Shown here piece by piece: positions 21,105 through 29,281 of a DNA stretch of 64,000 bases. Source of the DNA: Oscillospiraceae bacterium (GTDB lineage: Bacteria; Bacillota; Clostridia; Oscillospirales; Acutalibacteraceae); contig JALCPP010000003.1 in assembly GCA_022650485.1 (NCBI GenBank), positions 124,001 through 188,000 of the forward strand, in the 5' to 3' direction. Both the position numbers and the translations under genes were made by a program. The notes beneath the pieces were generated by a model. It was given only the letters and a program-made list of their open reading frames with translations, was not told the origin of the DNA and searched no databases. Each line of letters opens with the position of its first letter. Position 1 is the first letter of the stretch.

Positions 21105-21127
21105 ATTATTAAAGCTTTTGGAAGAGA

Positions 21128-21436
21128 GTGATTAAAATCGAGATCGATAAAATCCCGCAGTGGATTTTGGCACTGGAACCGGAAGACGTTTCCTTTATTA
21201 AGAATTTTATCTTAAAATCCGGTTCTTTAAAAGATGTTGCGAAGCAATATGAGGTAACATACCCGACTGTCAGACTTCGTTTAAACAAACTGATCCAGAA
21301 AATTCAAATTAACGACCAAAAAGAAGACAAACCGTTTGTCGCGTTTATTAAGGGATTGGCGGTTGATTCCGAAATTACTTTGAATACGGCAAAACTGATT
21401 ATTGAAAAATACACCGCAGAACATAAAGGGGAATAA
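21128..21436 (+). CDS. DUF2089-family putative regulator
   Basis: A 102-residue protein with the DUF2089 core: PQWILALEPEDVSFIKNFIL, then GSLKDVAKQYEVTYPTVRLRLNKLI, which reads as a helix-turn-helix. Longer family members carry an N-terminal zinc ribbon, absent here. The role is unknown; DNA binding is inferred from the helix-turn-helix. Start is GTG 21128 five bases after GGA. It is followed after 4 bases by a small membrane protein, a common arrangement for this family, suggesting membrane-linked signalling. Confidence 0.75.
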   Translation: MIKIEIDKIPQWILALEPEDVSFIKNFILKSGSLKDVAKQYEVTYPTVRLRLNKLIQKIQINDQKEDKPFVAFIKGLAVDSEITLNTAKLIIEKYTAEHKGE

Positions 21437-21440
21437 CGTT

Positions 21441-21728
21441 ATGAAATATGTATTGGGAATTGTCATTGTAATTGCACTGTTGGCCATACAGCATCTTTTA
21501 AGCACCAGAAAAAATTGGCTATGGGGTGGAATCCTTCCTGTTCTGTCAATCCCCTTTGCGATATGGGTCATTATCAATCGTTCGCTGCCGGTTTGTTTTG
21601 ACACGCTGTTTCCCTTTGTGGGACTGCTCCTGGTGCTTCTGTTTATCTGGAGTGACGGTCGAGAACATCTGCGTAAAAAACAGCAAAAGGAACTTGACAA
21701 AATGAAAGCGAAAGATATTGATGAATAA
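21441..21728 (+). CDS. Small three-helix membrane protein
   Basis: 95 residues with three hydrophobic helices (about 2-17, 28-45, 53-70) and a Lys/Glu-rich cytoplasmic tail (EHLRKKQQKELDKMKAKD). AAGGGG precedes the ATG at 21441. No named family recognised. Co-transcription with the DUF2089 regulator suggests it senses or anchors for that protein. Confidence 0.75.
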   Translation: MKYVLGIVIVIALLAIQHLLSTRKNWLWGGILPVLSIPFAIWVIINRSLPVCFDTLFPFVGLLLVLLFIWSDGREHLRKKQQKELDKMKAKDIDE

Positions 21729-21760
21729 AAGATGCCGGCCAAAAGGCCGGCATCTTTTTT
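21727..21760 (+). terminator. Terminator after the DUF2089 pair
   Basis: Perfect 14-bp stem (21727-21740 with 21745-21758), AAAA loop, T-rich tail. The A-run on the other side makes it usable for the convergent hydrogenase operon as well. Confidence 0.92.
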
Positions 21761-21794
21761 ACAGGAATATCGGTTTTTATGCATTCTAAGTTTT

Positions 21795-23537
21795 TCAGTA
21801 TTTCTGCCTTTTTTCATAAGACGTATGAAGAATTTCATGCGCTGTTTCGCTGCCGGGGTATTCAAGTAAATCCTGATAAAGAACCTTGACGGCAGGATTT
21901 TCATGCGATTTTCTCAGCGGCAGACTGCGGTCTTCTTCATACAGAGCTTTGGCGCGTGTTCCCGCCAGATCGGTGGTGTTTCTCACATCGGCGGGTTGAA
22001 TGGGCTGGCCCCCTCCATTCACACATCCGCCGGGGCACGCCATGATTTCAACAAACTGATATTCTGATTGGCCGGTTTTTATCTGCTCAAGGATTTTTTT
22101 TGCATTGGCCAGTCCGCTGACTGCCGCGACTTTCAAGGTAAGACCGGCAATCTGATAGTCGGCTTCCTTTACGCCCTGCGTACCGCGCACCTCCCGGTAA
22201 TCCAGTTTTGTCAGCGGCTTCTTCATCAGCATTTCCGCGGCGGTGCGCAAAGCCGCTTCCATCACGCCGCCCGTTGCGCCGAAGATTGCTCCGGCACCCG
22301 TGGAATCCCCCAGCGGCCGGTCAAATTCTTCATCCGGCAGACGGATAAAATCAATTCCCGCGCGTTCAATCATATGGCCAAGCTCGCGCGTTGTCAGGGC
22401 AACGTCGACATCCGGATATCCGGATGCGGATTCTTCATCGCGCCGGGATTCGAACTTTTTTGCGGTGCAAGGCATGATGGAAACGACAAAGACATCTTCC
22501 GGGTCGATTCCCTCTTTTTGAGCAAACCATGTCTTGGTAACGGCCCCAAACATCTGCTGGGGGGACTTGCAGGTGGACAGATGTTTGATTAATTCAGGGC
22601 AGTAATATTCACAGTATTTAATCCAGCCCGGGGAACAGGATGTGATCAGCGGCAGGGTCCCTCCGTTCTGGATGCGATGAATCAGTTCCGTCGCTTCCTC
22701 CACAATGGTCAAATCCGCCGCAAAGTCTGTATCGAACACTTTTCTAAATCCAATTCTGCGCAGTGCGGCAACCATTTTCCCCTTTACGTTTGTGCCGACC
22801 GGCATACCGAAACATTCACCCAGCGTTACGCGGATGGACGGGGCCGTATTGACAATGACATACTTGCTCGGGTCCGCCAGTGCTTCCCAAACCAGCCCGG
22901 TATCGTCTTTTTCGTGCAGTGCGCCGGTGGGGCAGGCCACGATGCACTGCCCGCAGGAAACACACGGAACCGCCGCCAGCGGTTTGTCAAAGGCACAGCC
23001 AATGTGCGTGTCGAAGCCGCGGTCGTTCACACCAATCACACCGATTCCCTGCTGCTGCGCACAGGCCGCAACGCAGCGCCGGCAAAGAATACATTTGCTG
23101 TTGTCCCGGACAATCACCCCAGTTGAACTGTCATAATAGGGTTCCGGCATAGTTCCCTCATAATGTCTTTCGTCCTCAATGCCATAATCACGGCAGAGTT
23201 TTTGCAGCTCGCAGTTTCCGCTGCGCACGCAGGAAAGGCATTCGCGTTTATGGGTGGAAAGAATCAGTTCCAGCGTTTTTTTTCTGGAATCGTGAATTTT
23301 CTGTGTGTTGGTCTGTACTTCCATTCCCTCTGACACGGGATAGACGCAGGAAGCGACCAGGCTGCGCGCGCCTTTTACTTCCACAACGCACATTCGGCAT
23401 GCGCCGATTTCATTGATTCCTTTCAGGTAGCATAAGGTTGGAATCCGGATTCCCGCCTGCCGTGCCGCTTCCAGAATGGTAAAATCCTTTTGCACGGAAA
23501 GGGGGATGCCGTTGATCTTTATGTTCACTAGCTCCAT
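21795..23537 (-). CDS. hydA: [FeFe]-hydrogenase catalytic subunit HydA (NADH-linked, multimeric)
   Basis: About 580 residues. Order of modules: 2Fe-2S ferredoxin (about 1-80, C36 and GACRMC), His-Cys3 4Fe-4S motif (HKRECLSCVRSGNCELQKLC), two 4Fe-4S clusters (CILCRRCVAAC, CVSCGQCIVACP), H-cluster domain and small-subunit tail. H-cluster motifs are TSCSPGW, MPCTAKKFE and MACPGGCVNGGG. With the adjacent NuoF- and NuoE-like subunits it should form a trimeric enzyme that produces H2 from NADH, possibly with ferredoxin bifurcation. The ATG at 23537 sits 10 bases after AAAGGAG and is preferred over a GTG three codons earlier. Confidence 0.95.
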   Translation of the reverse strand: MELVNIKINGIPLSVQKDFTILEAARQAGIRIPTLCYLKGINEIGACRMCVVEVKGARSLVASCVYPVSEGMEVQTNTQKIHDSRKKTLELILSTHKRECLSCVRSGNCELQKLCRDYGIEDERHYEGTMPEPYYDSSTGVIVRDNSKCILCRRCVAACAQQQGIGVIGVNDRGFDTHIGCAFDKPLAAVPCVSCGQCIVACPTGALHEKDDTGLVWEALADPSKYVIVNTAPSIRVTLGECFGMPVGTNVKGKMVAALRRIGFRKVFDTDFAADLTIVEEATELIHRIQNGGTLPLITSCSPGWIKYCEYYCPELIKHLSTCKSPQQMFGAVTKTWFAQKEGIDPEDVFVVSIMPCTAKKFESRRDEESASGYPDVDVALTTRELGHMIERAGIDFIRLPDEEFDRPLGDSTGAGAIFGATGGVMEAALRTAAEMLMKKPLTKLDYREVRGTQGVKEADYQIAGLTLKVAAVSGLANAKKILEQIKTGQSEYQFVEIMACPGGCVNGGGQPIQPADVRNTTDLAGTRAKALYEEDRSLPLRKSHENPAVKVLYQDLLEYPGSETAHEILHTSYEKRQKY

Positions 23538-23553
23538 GTTTGGCACACTCCTT

Positions 23554-25341
23554 TCACGCCTTAATCACGGCGCCGAATCTGCAGACTTCCTGACAAGAAC
23601 CGCATTTGATGCACTTGTTGATATCAATGCGGTGCGGCTGCTTGACTGTGCCGGTAATCGCGCCGACCGGGCATTCCCTGAGGCAGAGCGTACAGCCCCG
23701 GCATTTTTCAGGGTCGATGGAATAGGTCAGCAGATCTTTGCATACGCCCGCCGGACACCGCTTTTCCACCACATGGGCAACAAATTCTTCGCGGAAATAC
23801 CTCAGCATGGACAGCACGGGGTTCGGCGCGGTCTGCCCCAGCCCGCACAGGGCGTTGGCTTTGATGTACGTTGCAAGTTCTTCAATCCGGTCCAAATCCG
23901 CAAGTTCGCCGCGTCCGCTTGTGATCTTTTCCAGCAGTTCGTACAGGCGCCGCGTCCCCACGCGGCACGGAATACATTTGCCGCAGGATTCATCCACAGT
24001 AAAAGTGAGAAAGAATTTCGCCATATCGACCATGCAGTTGTCCTCATCCATGATAATCAGTCCGCCGGAGCCCATCATGGAACCGATGGCGGTCAGGTTT
24101 TCATAGTCGATGGGGGTGTCGATCAAACTGGCGGGAATACATCCGCCGGAAGGACCGCCTGTCTGCGCGGCCTTGAATTTTTTGCCGTTGGGAATTCCGC
24201 CTCCGATTTCTTCCACAATCTTTCTCAGCGGGGTGCCGATTGGAATTTCCACCAAACCGGTATGATTGATTTTTCCGCCGAGCGCAAACACTTTTGTTCC
24301 CTTTGATTTTTCCGTCCCAATGGATGCAAACCAGTCTGCACCGCGCAGAATAATCTGCGGAATATTAGCAAATGTCTCCACATTGTTCAGAATGGTTGGT
24401 CTGCCGAACAGACCCTTCAGCGCCGGAAACGGCGGGCGCGGATGCGGTTCGCCCCGACGGCCTTCAATCGAGGTCATCAGCGCGGTTTCCTCCCCGCAGA
24501 CAAACGCACCGGAGCCAAGGCGCAGTTCAAGGTCAAAATTGAAGCCGGTATTAAAAATATTGCTGCCCAGTAAACCGTATTCCTTCGCCTGCCGGATGGC
24601 GATGCCAAGGCGTTCGACGGCAATCGGGTACTCAGCGCGCACATAAAGATATCCCTGCGAAGAACCGATGGCGTAACCCGCGATCGCCATGGCTTCCAGA
24701 ACGGCATGCGGGTCGCCCTCTAAAACGGAGCGGTCCATAAATGCCCCCGGGTCACCTTCGTCCGCATTGCAGCAGACATATTTCTGCGGGGCGTCGTTTT
24801 TGGCGGCAAATTCCCATTTCAGGCCGGTCGGAAACCCTGCTCCGCCTCTGCCGCGCAGTCCGGAGCGCTTGACTGTGTCGATCACCTGACGGGGCGTCAT
24901 TTCCGTCAGCGCTTTTCCCAGTGCGCGGTAACCGTCAAACGCTATGTATTCTTCAATGTTTTCCGGGTCGATGGCACCGCAGTTGCGCAGCACATTCCGC
25001 TGTTGATTTTTATAAAAGACGGTGTTATTTAAAGATTGAACGGAATCGGAACCTACGGTTTCCTGGTAAAGCAGGCGCTTTACGATTCTGCCTTTCAGCA
25101 GATGTTCTGAAACAATTTCTGGGATGTCCTGCGGCCTGACCTTGCTGTAAAATGCCCCTTCCGGATAAACGACCATCACGGGACCCAGTTCACATAGGCC
25201 GAAGCAGCCGGTTTCAATCACTTTGATTTCCTGGTTCAGCCCTTGCTTTTTCAGTTCCTGTTCCAGCACGGCGATGATTTTCCCGCTTCCTCCAGAGACA
25301 CATCCGGTACCGCCGCAGACAAGGACATGAGATCTTATCAT
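23554..25341 (-). CDS. hydB: NADH-binding flavoprotein subunit of the hydrogenase (NuoF/HydB/HndC-like)
   Basis: A 595-residue electron-input subunit. An N-terminal thioredoxin-like 2Fe-2S domain (CGGTGC and ETGCFGLC) is followed by the FMN/NADH domain (GRGGAGFPTGLKWEF, CNADEGDPGAF). Next come the NuoF 4Fe-4S motif (ESCGKCIPCRVG) and a C-terminal two-cluster ferredoxin (CRGCTLCLRECP, CIKCGSCQEVC). It oxidises NAD(P)H and passes electrons to HydA. A GAGGAGGG site precedes the ATG at 25341. It lies 16 bp upstream of hydA. Confidence 0.95.
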   Translation of the reverse strand: MIRSHVLVCGGTGCVSGGSGKIIAVLEQELKKQGLNQEIKVIETGCFGLCELGPVMVVYPEGAFYSKVRPQDIPEIVSEHLLKGRIVKRLLYQETVGSDSVQSLNNTVFYKNQQRNVLRNCGAIDPENIEEYIAFDGYRALGKALTEMTPRQVIDTVKRSGLRGRGGAGFPTGLKWEFAAKNDAPQKYVCCNADEGDPGAFMDRSVLEGDPHAVLEAMAIAGYAIGSSQGYLYVRAEYPIAVERLGIAIRQAKEYGLLGSNIFNTGFNFDLELRLGSGAFVCGEETALMTSIEGRRGEPHPRPPFPALKGLFGRPTILNNVETFANIPQIILRGADWFASIGTEKSKGTKVFALGGKINHTGLVEIPIGTPLRKIVEEIGGGIPNGKKFKAAQTGGPSGGCIPASLIDTPIDYENLTAIGSMMGSGGLIIMDEDNCMVDMAKFFLTFTVDESCGKCIPCRVGTRRLYELLEKITSGRGELADLDRIEELATYIKANALCGLGQTAPNPVLSMLRYFREEFVAHVVEKRCPAGVCKDLLTYSIDPEKCRGCTLCLRECPVGAITGTVKQPHRIDINKCIKCGSCQEVCRFGAVIKA

Positions 25342-25358
25342 GAAAAGAACCCTCCTCT

Positions 25359-25724
25359 TTATTCTGCTGCGCCGATCGTAAATGCGTCGACCACATTGCC
25401 GTTGACCAAATGGTCGCTCACAACACGCACGGCCTTTTCCGGCGTCATATTGACATAAGTCACCTTTTCTTTGCCCGGCTCCAGCACTTCAACAATCGGC
25501 TCATACTGGCAGATGCCGATGCATCCGGTCTGCGTGACGGTAATATTTTGCAGGCTCCGCTTTTGAATTTCCTCCACCAATGTGTTTAAAACCGGGCGTG
25601 CGCCGGCGGCAATTCCGCAGGTTGCCATACCGACCAGAACGCGAATGTTATTTGGGTCCGCTTCCCGAATGTTCATCTTACTTCTCACCTTGTCTCTGAT
25701 TTGAGCAAGCTCTTCCAGACTCAT
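25359..25724 (-). CDS. Thioredoxin-like 2Fe-2S ferredoxin (HndB-like)
   Basis: About 121 residues with a thioredoxin-like 2Fe-2S fold: GMATCGIAAGA for the first cysteine region and TQTGCIGICQYEPIVEV for the second. In NADP-reducing and bifurcating hydrogenases this small subunit lies between the E- and F-type subunits. It may shuttle electrons or assist assembly. Start is ATG 25724, or TTG 25727 directly before it; both share one AAAGGAGG site. It overlaps the upstream ATPase gene by about 47 bases. Confidence 0.88.
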   Translation of the reverse strand: MSLEELAQIRDKVRSKMNIREADPNNIRVLVGMATCGIAAGARPVLNTLVEEIQKRSLQNITVTQTGCIGICQYEPIVEVLEPGKEKVTYVNMTPEKAVRVVSDHLVNGNVVDAFTIGAAE

Positions 25725-26277
25725 CAAGGTAAACTCCTCCTTTCAGTTCCAAATCGCCTTCCTTTAGATATTTTCTGAGAAAAACGGTAATTTCCGGGCG
25801 GTTAATCGGGACTTCTCCAAGGATTCGGCGGATACGGCGTGTGTCAAGTTCAAAATTTCTGTTTCCGCAAATACGGGTATAAATAAAATCGGTCGACGGA
25901 TTGCACTGGATTAAAAGAAGGAGCGTACCGTTCAGGTCGCCCAGCGGCATCCGGTCAATACTGGAAAGCCGGAACACACCGCGAATCTGTGTCCCCTTGC
26001 CTTTGGCAGAGTGAAGGGAAAAACTTCCGCCGGTCAGCTCCGCTGCCATTTTGAACAGCGGAAGTCCCAATCCGATACTTCGCGTGTGCCTTGTGGTGAA
26101 AAAAGGATCAGCCGCCTGCTCTGCCTGCGCCGCAGACATACCGCACCCATTGTCCAGAACTGTGATTGTCAGCGTATCGTTCGACGGCTGTTCTTCTACG
26201 GTAAGTTTGACTTGATCAGCGCCCGCCGCAATCGAATTCTGCGCAAGATCCAAAATATGCAGCGATAGTTCTTCCAT
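25678..26277 (-). CDS. Histidine-kinase-like ATPase (HATPase_c) within the hydrogenase operon
   Basis: A 199-residue GHKL-type ATPase. It shows the N box (LDLAQNSIAAGA), G1 box (LDNGCGMS), F box (DPFFTTRHTRSIGLGLPLF) and G2 box (SAKGKGTQIRGVF). There is no sensor or dimerisation/phosphoacceptor domain, so it is not a classical sensor kinase. The C-terminal third has no recognised domain. Such stand-alone ATPases recur between the NuoE-like and 2Fe-2S genes of clostridial hydrogenase operons. Regulation of the complex is plausible but unproven. Confidence 0.82.
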   Translation of the reverse strand: MEELSLHILDLAQNSIAAGADQVKLTVEEQPSNDTLTITVLDNGCGMSAAQAEQAADPFFTTRHTRSIGLGLPLFKMAAELTGGSFSLHSAKGKGTQIRGVFRLSSIDRMPLGDLNGTLLLLIQCNPSTDFIYTRICGNRNFELDTRRIRRILGEVPINRPEITVFLRKYLKEGDLELKGGVYLDESGRACSNQRQGEK

Positions 26278-26280
26278 GGC

Positions 26281-26775
26281 TCAGTTGTATTTTTGGAGGA
26301 TTTTGTCCAAATCCTCCACCTTCAGTTTTCCGTACACCTGTCCGTTGATGACCATAACCGGTGCAAGCCCGCAGGCGCCAAGGCAGCGTGTTGCGTCCAG
26401 CGAATACTTGCCGTCAGGAGTAATACCTCCCGGTTTGATGCCCAGCTTTTTCGAAAGTTCATCTAAAATCAGCTGGGCTCCCTTGACATAGCATGCCGTT
26501 CCCATGCAGACGCTGATGGCGTATTTTCCCTTCGGATTGAGCGTGAATTGCGAATAAAAGCTGACTACGCCATACACTTCCTCCAGTGAAAGATTCAGCT
26601 CTTCCGCAATCATTTCTTCCACTTCAATTGGCAGATAGCCGTAAATACTCTGGGCTTTTTGCAGAATGGGCATCAGTGCCCCTTTTTCTCCTTTCCATCT
26701 CGAAATAAAGTCCAAAAGCTGCTCTTCCTGCTCTTTGGTTCCCTGAAATACAATATTTGTTTTGCCTTTCTTCAT
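26281..26775 (-). CDS. hydC: NuoE-like 2Fe-2S subunit of the hydrogenase (HydC/HndA-like)
   Basis: About 164 residues. It has the NuoE fold: helical N-terminus (MPILQKAQSIYGYLPIEVEEMIAEELNL), EVYGVVSFYSQF, then the 2Fe-2S cysteines in SVCMGTACYVKGA and CLGACGLAPVMVING. It is the third core subunit of the NADH-linked hydrogenase and first gene in the operon. ATG 26775 follows GGGGGAAG; a TTG six codons earlier overlaps the ribosome site. Confidence 0.93.
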   Translation of the reverse strand: MKKGKTNIVFQGTKEQEEQLLDFISRWKGEKGALMPILQKAQSIYGYLPIEVEEMIAEELNLSLEEVYGVVSFYSQFTLNPKGKYAISVCMGTACYVKGAQLILDELSKKLGIKPGGITPDGKYSLDATRCLGACGLAPVMVINGQVYGKLKVEDLDKILQKYN

Positions 26776-27128
26776 AGCTCTTCCCCCTGACAAATATTAA
26801 TGAAAAAGGAGCCGCAGATTTTATCCGGTCTGGGTCATAACGATGGAATCATGTGTTTTATATGTCACGAAATGTCTAAAATTTGTCGTTATGCTTTAAC
26901 TAATATAAGTAATTTTGCTAAATTAAATTTATTATATGGCTCTTGTGCAGACAAGTCAATATATTGCGAATGATTTACAGCTTAATTTTCAGGAATAAAA
27001 GAAAAAATCATAAACGGATCAAAAGATTTTGTGGAGATATTTTTATTTTTGTTGTTATAGAAATACAATTATGTTAAACTTTAATAAAATTATTTCTTAT
27101 TTCATCATAATCGGGAAGGGATTCATTC
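26776..27128. other. Divergent control region between the two hydrogenase operons
   Basis: About 350 AT-rich bases. It carries the reverse promoter at 26931-26959 and a weaker forward promoter (TTGTTA with TAAACT, 17 bases apart, near 27053-27081). An inverted repeat CATAACGA (26836-26843)/TCGTTATG (26886-26893) lies in the roughly 150-base untranslated leader of the hydC-hydA operon. No exact Rex operator was seen. Confidence 0.6.
26931..26959 (-). promoter_or_regulatory. Sigma-A promoter of the hydrogenase operon
   Basis: Reverse-strand TTGACT (26954-26959) and TATAAT (26931-26936), exactly 17 bases apart. It leaves a long untranslated leader of about 150 bases before hydC. Confidence 0.8.
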
Positions 27129-27485
27129 ATGACAATTCGTGAAATCAGAAAGATTTTGGCTGCCGCTTTGTTAACGGATGGGAAACATCAGAATGTTACC
27201 ATCCATTCCGCCTGCGGAAGCGATATGATGAGCGATGTTCTGGCCTTTGCGAAAAATCAGCCCGTTCTTCTCACGGGGCTGATCAATCCTCAGGTTGTTC
27301 GCACGGCGGAAATGATGGATATCCGGTGCATTGTATTTGTTCGCGGCAAAAAGCCGGAAGCCGACCTGGTGCGCCTTGCGCAGGCGTGTGGCATTGAACT
27401 TCTGTCCACATCATTTCGAATGTACACCGCATGCGGCCTGTTATATTCCCACGGGCTACTGGAAGGGCCGGTCCCCAATGAATGA
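27129..27485 (+). CDS. DRTGG-domain protein (first of two)
   Basis: A 118-residue protein with the DRTGG fold, related to the N-terminal domain of HPr kinase and to domains in phosphotransacetylase and CBS proteins. Visible pattern: VTIHSACGSDMMSDVLAF, PVLLTGLINPQVVRTAEMMDIRCIVFVRGKKP, and TSFRMYTACGLLYSHGL. No catalytic motif is visible, so a ligand-sensing role is likely. GGGAAGGG precedes the ATG. It opens the operon divergent from the hydrogenase genes and overlaps the next start by 8 bases. Confidence 0.78.
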   Translation: MTIREIRKILAAALLTDGKHQNVTIHSACGSDMMSDVLAFAKNQPVLLTGLINPQVVRTAEMMDIRCIVFVRGKKPEADLVRLAQACGIELLSTSFRMYTACGLLYSHGLLEGPVPNE

Positions 27486-27915
27486 AGTTCTTCTTTTGCA
27501 CTACGAGATTCGGGGCGGTGATTTTATTCACGCGGGGGAATCTTCCGGCCATGTAAAAAATATTTTAAAACGGCTCGGTTTTCACCCCAACCTGATCCGT
27601 CGGACAGCCATCGCCATGTATGAGGGGGAAATCAATATGGTTATCCATGCCGGAGGCGGTACGGCGGATGTGAAAATCACCCCGGAACAAATTGAAATCC
27701 GCCTGGCCGACCATGGGCCCGGAATCAAAAATCTGGATCTGGCGATGCGTGAGGGATATTCCACCGCATCGGATTCGGTGCGGGAACTTGGATTTGGCGC
27801 GGGAATGGGACTGCCCAATATGAAAAAATATGCCGATGATTTAAAAATTCGGACCGCTGTGGGAAAGGGAACCACAGTAAGTATTTTAACAAAGGTATCG
27901 CGAAACCAAGGCTGA
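27478..27915 (+). CDS. RsbW-like anti-sigma-type ATPase
   Basis: A 145-residue GHKL ATPase of the serine-kinase/anti-sigma type: AIAMYEGEINMVIHAGGGTA (N box), RLADHGPGIKNLDLAM (G1 box), LGFGAGMGLPNMKKYADDL (lid and G2) and VGKGTTVSILTKV. RsbW and SpoIIAB use this fold to phosphorylate a partner serine or hold a sigma factor. No sigma factor or anti-anti-sigma gene is nearby, so the partner is unknown. It overlaps the preceding DRTGG gene and lies 31 bp before the sensory hydrogenase. Confidence 0.82.
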   Translation: MNEVLLLHYEIRGGDFIHAGESSGHVKNILKRLGFHPNLIRRTAIAMYEGEINMVIHAGGGTADVKITPEQIEIRLADHGPGIKNLDLAMREGYSTASDSVRELGFGAGMGLPNMKKYADDLKIRTAVGKGTTVSILTKVSRNQG

Positions 27916-27946
27916 CGCTGTCCATGATGAACTGGAGGAATGCGCC

Positions 27947-29278
27947 ATGAGTGAATTTTACCATTCCGTCACACTCAACAGTGAATCCTGCAAGGGCTGC
28001 AATAACTGCATGAAGCGCTGCCCAACTGAAGCAATCCGCGTGCGGAACGGAAAAGCCCACATTATCACAGAACGCTGTATCGACTGTGGTGAATGTATCC
28101 GGGTCTGCCCCAATCACGCAAAGCAGGCGGTTTCTGACCCGCTGAGCCGGATTTCAGACTTCCCCTACAGCGTTGCACTGCCCGCACCTGCTTTTTTTGG
28201 GCAGTTTAAAAATCTGGACAGCCTCGACCAAGTGCTGACTGCACTAAAACAGATCGGCTTTCAGGATGTTTTTGAGGTCAGCCGCTCGGCGGAAACCGTT
28301 TCCCGCTATACCGAGCAGCTGATGAAATCCGACCGGCTGAACCGACCTGTAATCAGCTCGGCGTGCCCCGCTGTTACCCGGCTGATTCGCGTTCGCTTTC
28401 CGAATCTTTGCCGGAATGTTCTGCCGCTGCTGCCGCCGGTGGAAATTGCCGCGCGCATGGCGCGCAGAGAAGCGGTTCAAAAGTCCGGCTTGAACCCCGA
28501 ACAAATCGGCATTTTTTTTATTTCGCCCTGCCCTGCGAAAGCCACGTACATTCACATGCCGCTCGGTACCGAAAAGTCGGAAATTGACGGGGTTTTGTCG
28601 ATCAATGACGTCTACCTTGAAATTGTAGGGATTATCAGCCGCATCGAGCATCCTGAGCCGCTGTCTCAATCCAGCAGAATCGGCGTGGGATGGGCCGGTT
28701 CCGGCGGAGAGGCTTCTGTGCTTCCCTCCGACAATTACCTTGCGGCAGACGGAATTGAAAATGTAATTAAAGTTTTAAGTGAAATTGAAGATGACAAACT
28801 GGACACGCTGGATTTTATTGAACTGGACGCCTGCTGCGGCGGATGCGTGGGCGGTGTTCTGACGGTGGAAAATCCGTATGTGGCAAAGTCGCGCATTCAA
28901 AAGCTGCTTAAAACGCTGCCGTCTTCCCGGCAGCAGCACAGGGACGAGGTTCCCTCTTCGGCCCTGTGGACCGTTCCGCTGGAATATGTGCCGGTCATGA
29001 AGCTTCACGATGACGTGGCAACCGCCATGAAAATGATGAAGCAGATTGAAGATCTGGTTCAGGAAATGCCCGGGCTGGACTGCGGTTCCTGCGGCGCGCC
29101 GGCCTGCCGGGCATTTTCAGAAGATGTGGTGCGGGGCCTTGCCAGCAGGGGGGACTGCATTTTTAAACGCCGCGAACAGGTGCAGCGGCTGGTGGAAGAA
29201 CTCTCATCACTGGAAAACTATCTTCCTCCTCCCTTTCGAAAGCCGGAAGACGAGGACGGGGCAGAAAAGGAGGACTGA
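27947..29278 (+). CDS. Putative sensory [FeFe]-hydrogenase (group D, HydS-like)
   Basis: 443 residues: two 4Fe-4S clusters (CKGCNNCMKRCP, CIDCGECIRVCP; about 15-60), an H-cluster domain with altered loops, and a C-terminal 4Fe-4S domain (DCGSCGAPACRAF to GDC; about 385-415). The H-cluster loops read SSACPA, SPCPAK and DACCGGCVGG. The four cluster cysteines remain, but Ala replaces the proton-relay Cys of loop 1, and loops 2 and 3 lose their usual Met. These substitutions are those reported for sensory group D enzymes such as Thermoanaerobacter HydS. GGAGG precedes the start. Catalytic rates should be low, so H2 or redox sensing is more likely than turnover. Confidence 0.85.
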   Translation: MSEFYHSVTLNSESCKGCNNCMKRCPTEAIRVRNGKAHIITERCIDCGECIRVCPNHAKQAVSDPLSRISDFPYSVALPAPAFFGQFKNLDSLDQVLTALKQIGFQDVFEVSRSAETVSRYTEQLMKSDRLNRPVISSACPAVTRLIRVRFPNLCRNVLPLLPPVEIAARMARREAVQKSGLNPEQIGIFFISPCPAKATYIHMPLGTEKSEIDGVLSINDVYLEIVGIISRIEHPEPLSQSSRIGVGWAGSGGEASVLPSDNYLAADGIENVIKVLSEIEDDKLDTLDFIELDACCGGCVGGVLTVENPYVAKSRIQKLLKTLPSSRQQHRDEVPSSALWTVPLEYVPVMKLHDDVATAMKMMKQIEDLVQEMPGLDCGSCGAPACRAFSEDVVRGLASRGDCIFKRREQVQRLVEELSSLENYLPPPFRKPEDEDGAEKED

Positions 29279-29281
29279 TTC

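Larger units (their letters stand above)
20746..21127. other. Gap with possible decayed regulator and the DUF2089 promoter
   Basis: About 380 bases between the V-ATPase terminator and the DUF2089 gene. It holds the promoter and repeats described separately and a short reverse-strand frame (20844-21035) that may be a gene remnant. Nothing else convincing was seen. Confidence 0.5.

Noticed and set aside
21795-23537. TSCSPGW in HydA taken as a damaged H-cluster
   Set aside because: From memory, this variant of the first loop is common among NADH-linked multimeric hydrogenases; all other motifs are intact.
23476-24306. 276-codon plus-strand frame opposite hydA and hydB
   Set aside because: Shadow of GC-biased codons in the hydrogenase genes.
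26776-27128. Rex-type redox operator in the hydrogenase control region
   Set aside because: TTGTTA-like words occur but no full TTGTTAA-N4-TTAACAA palindrome was found.
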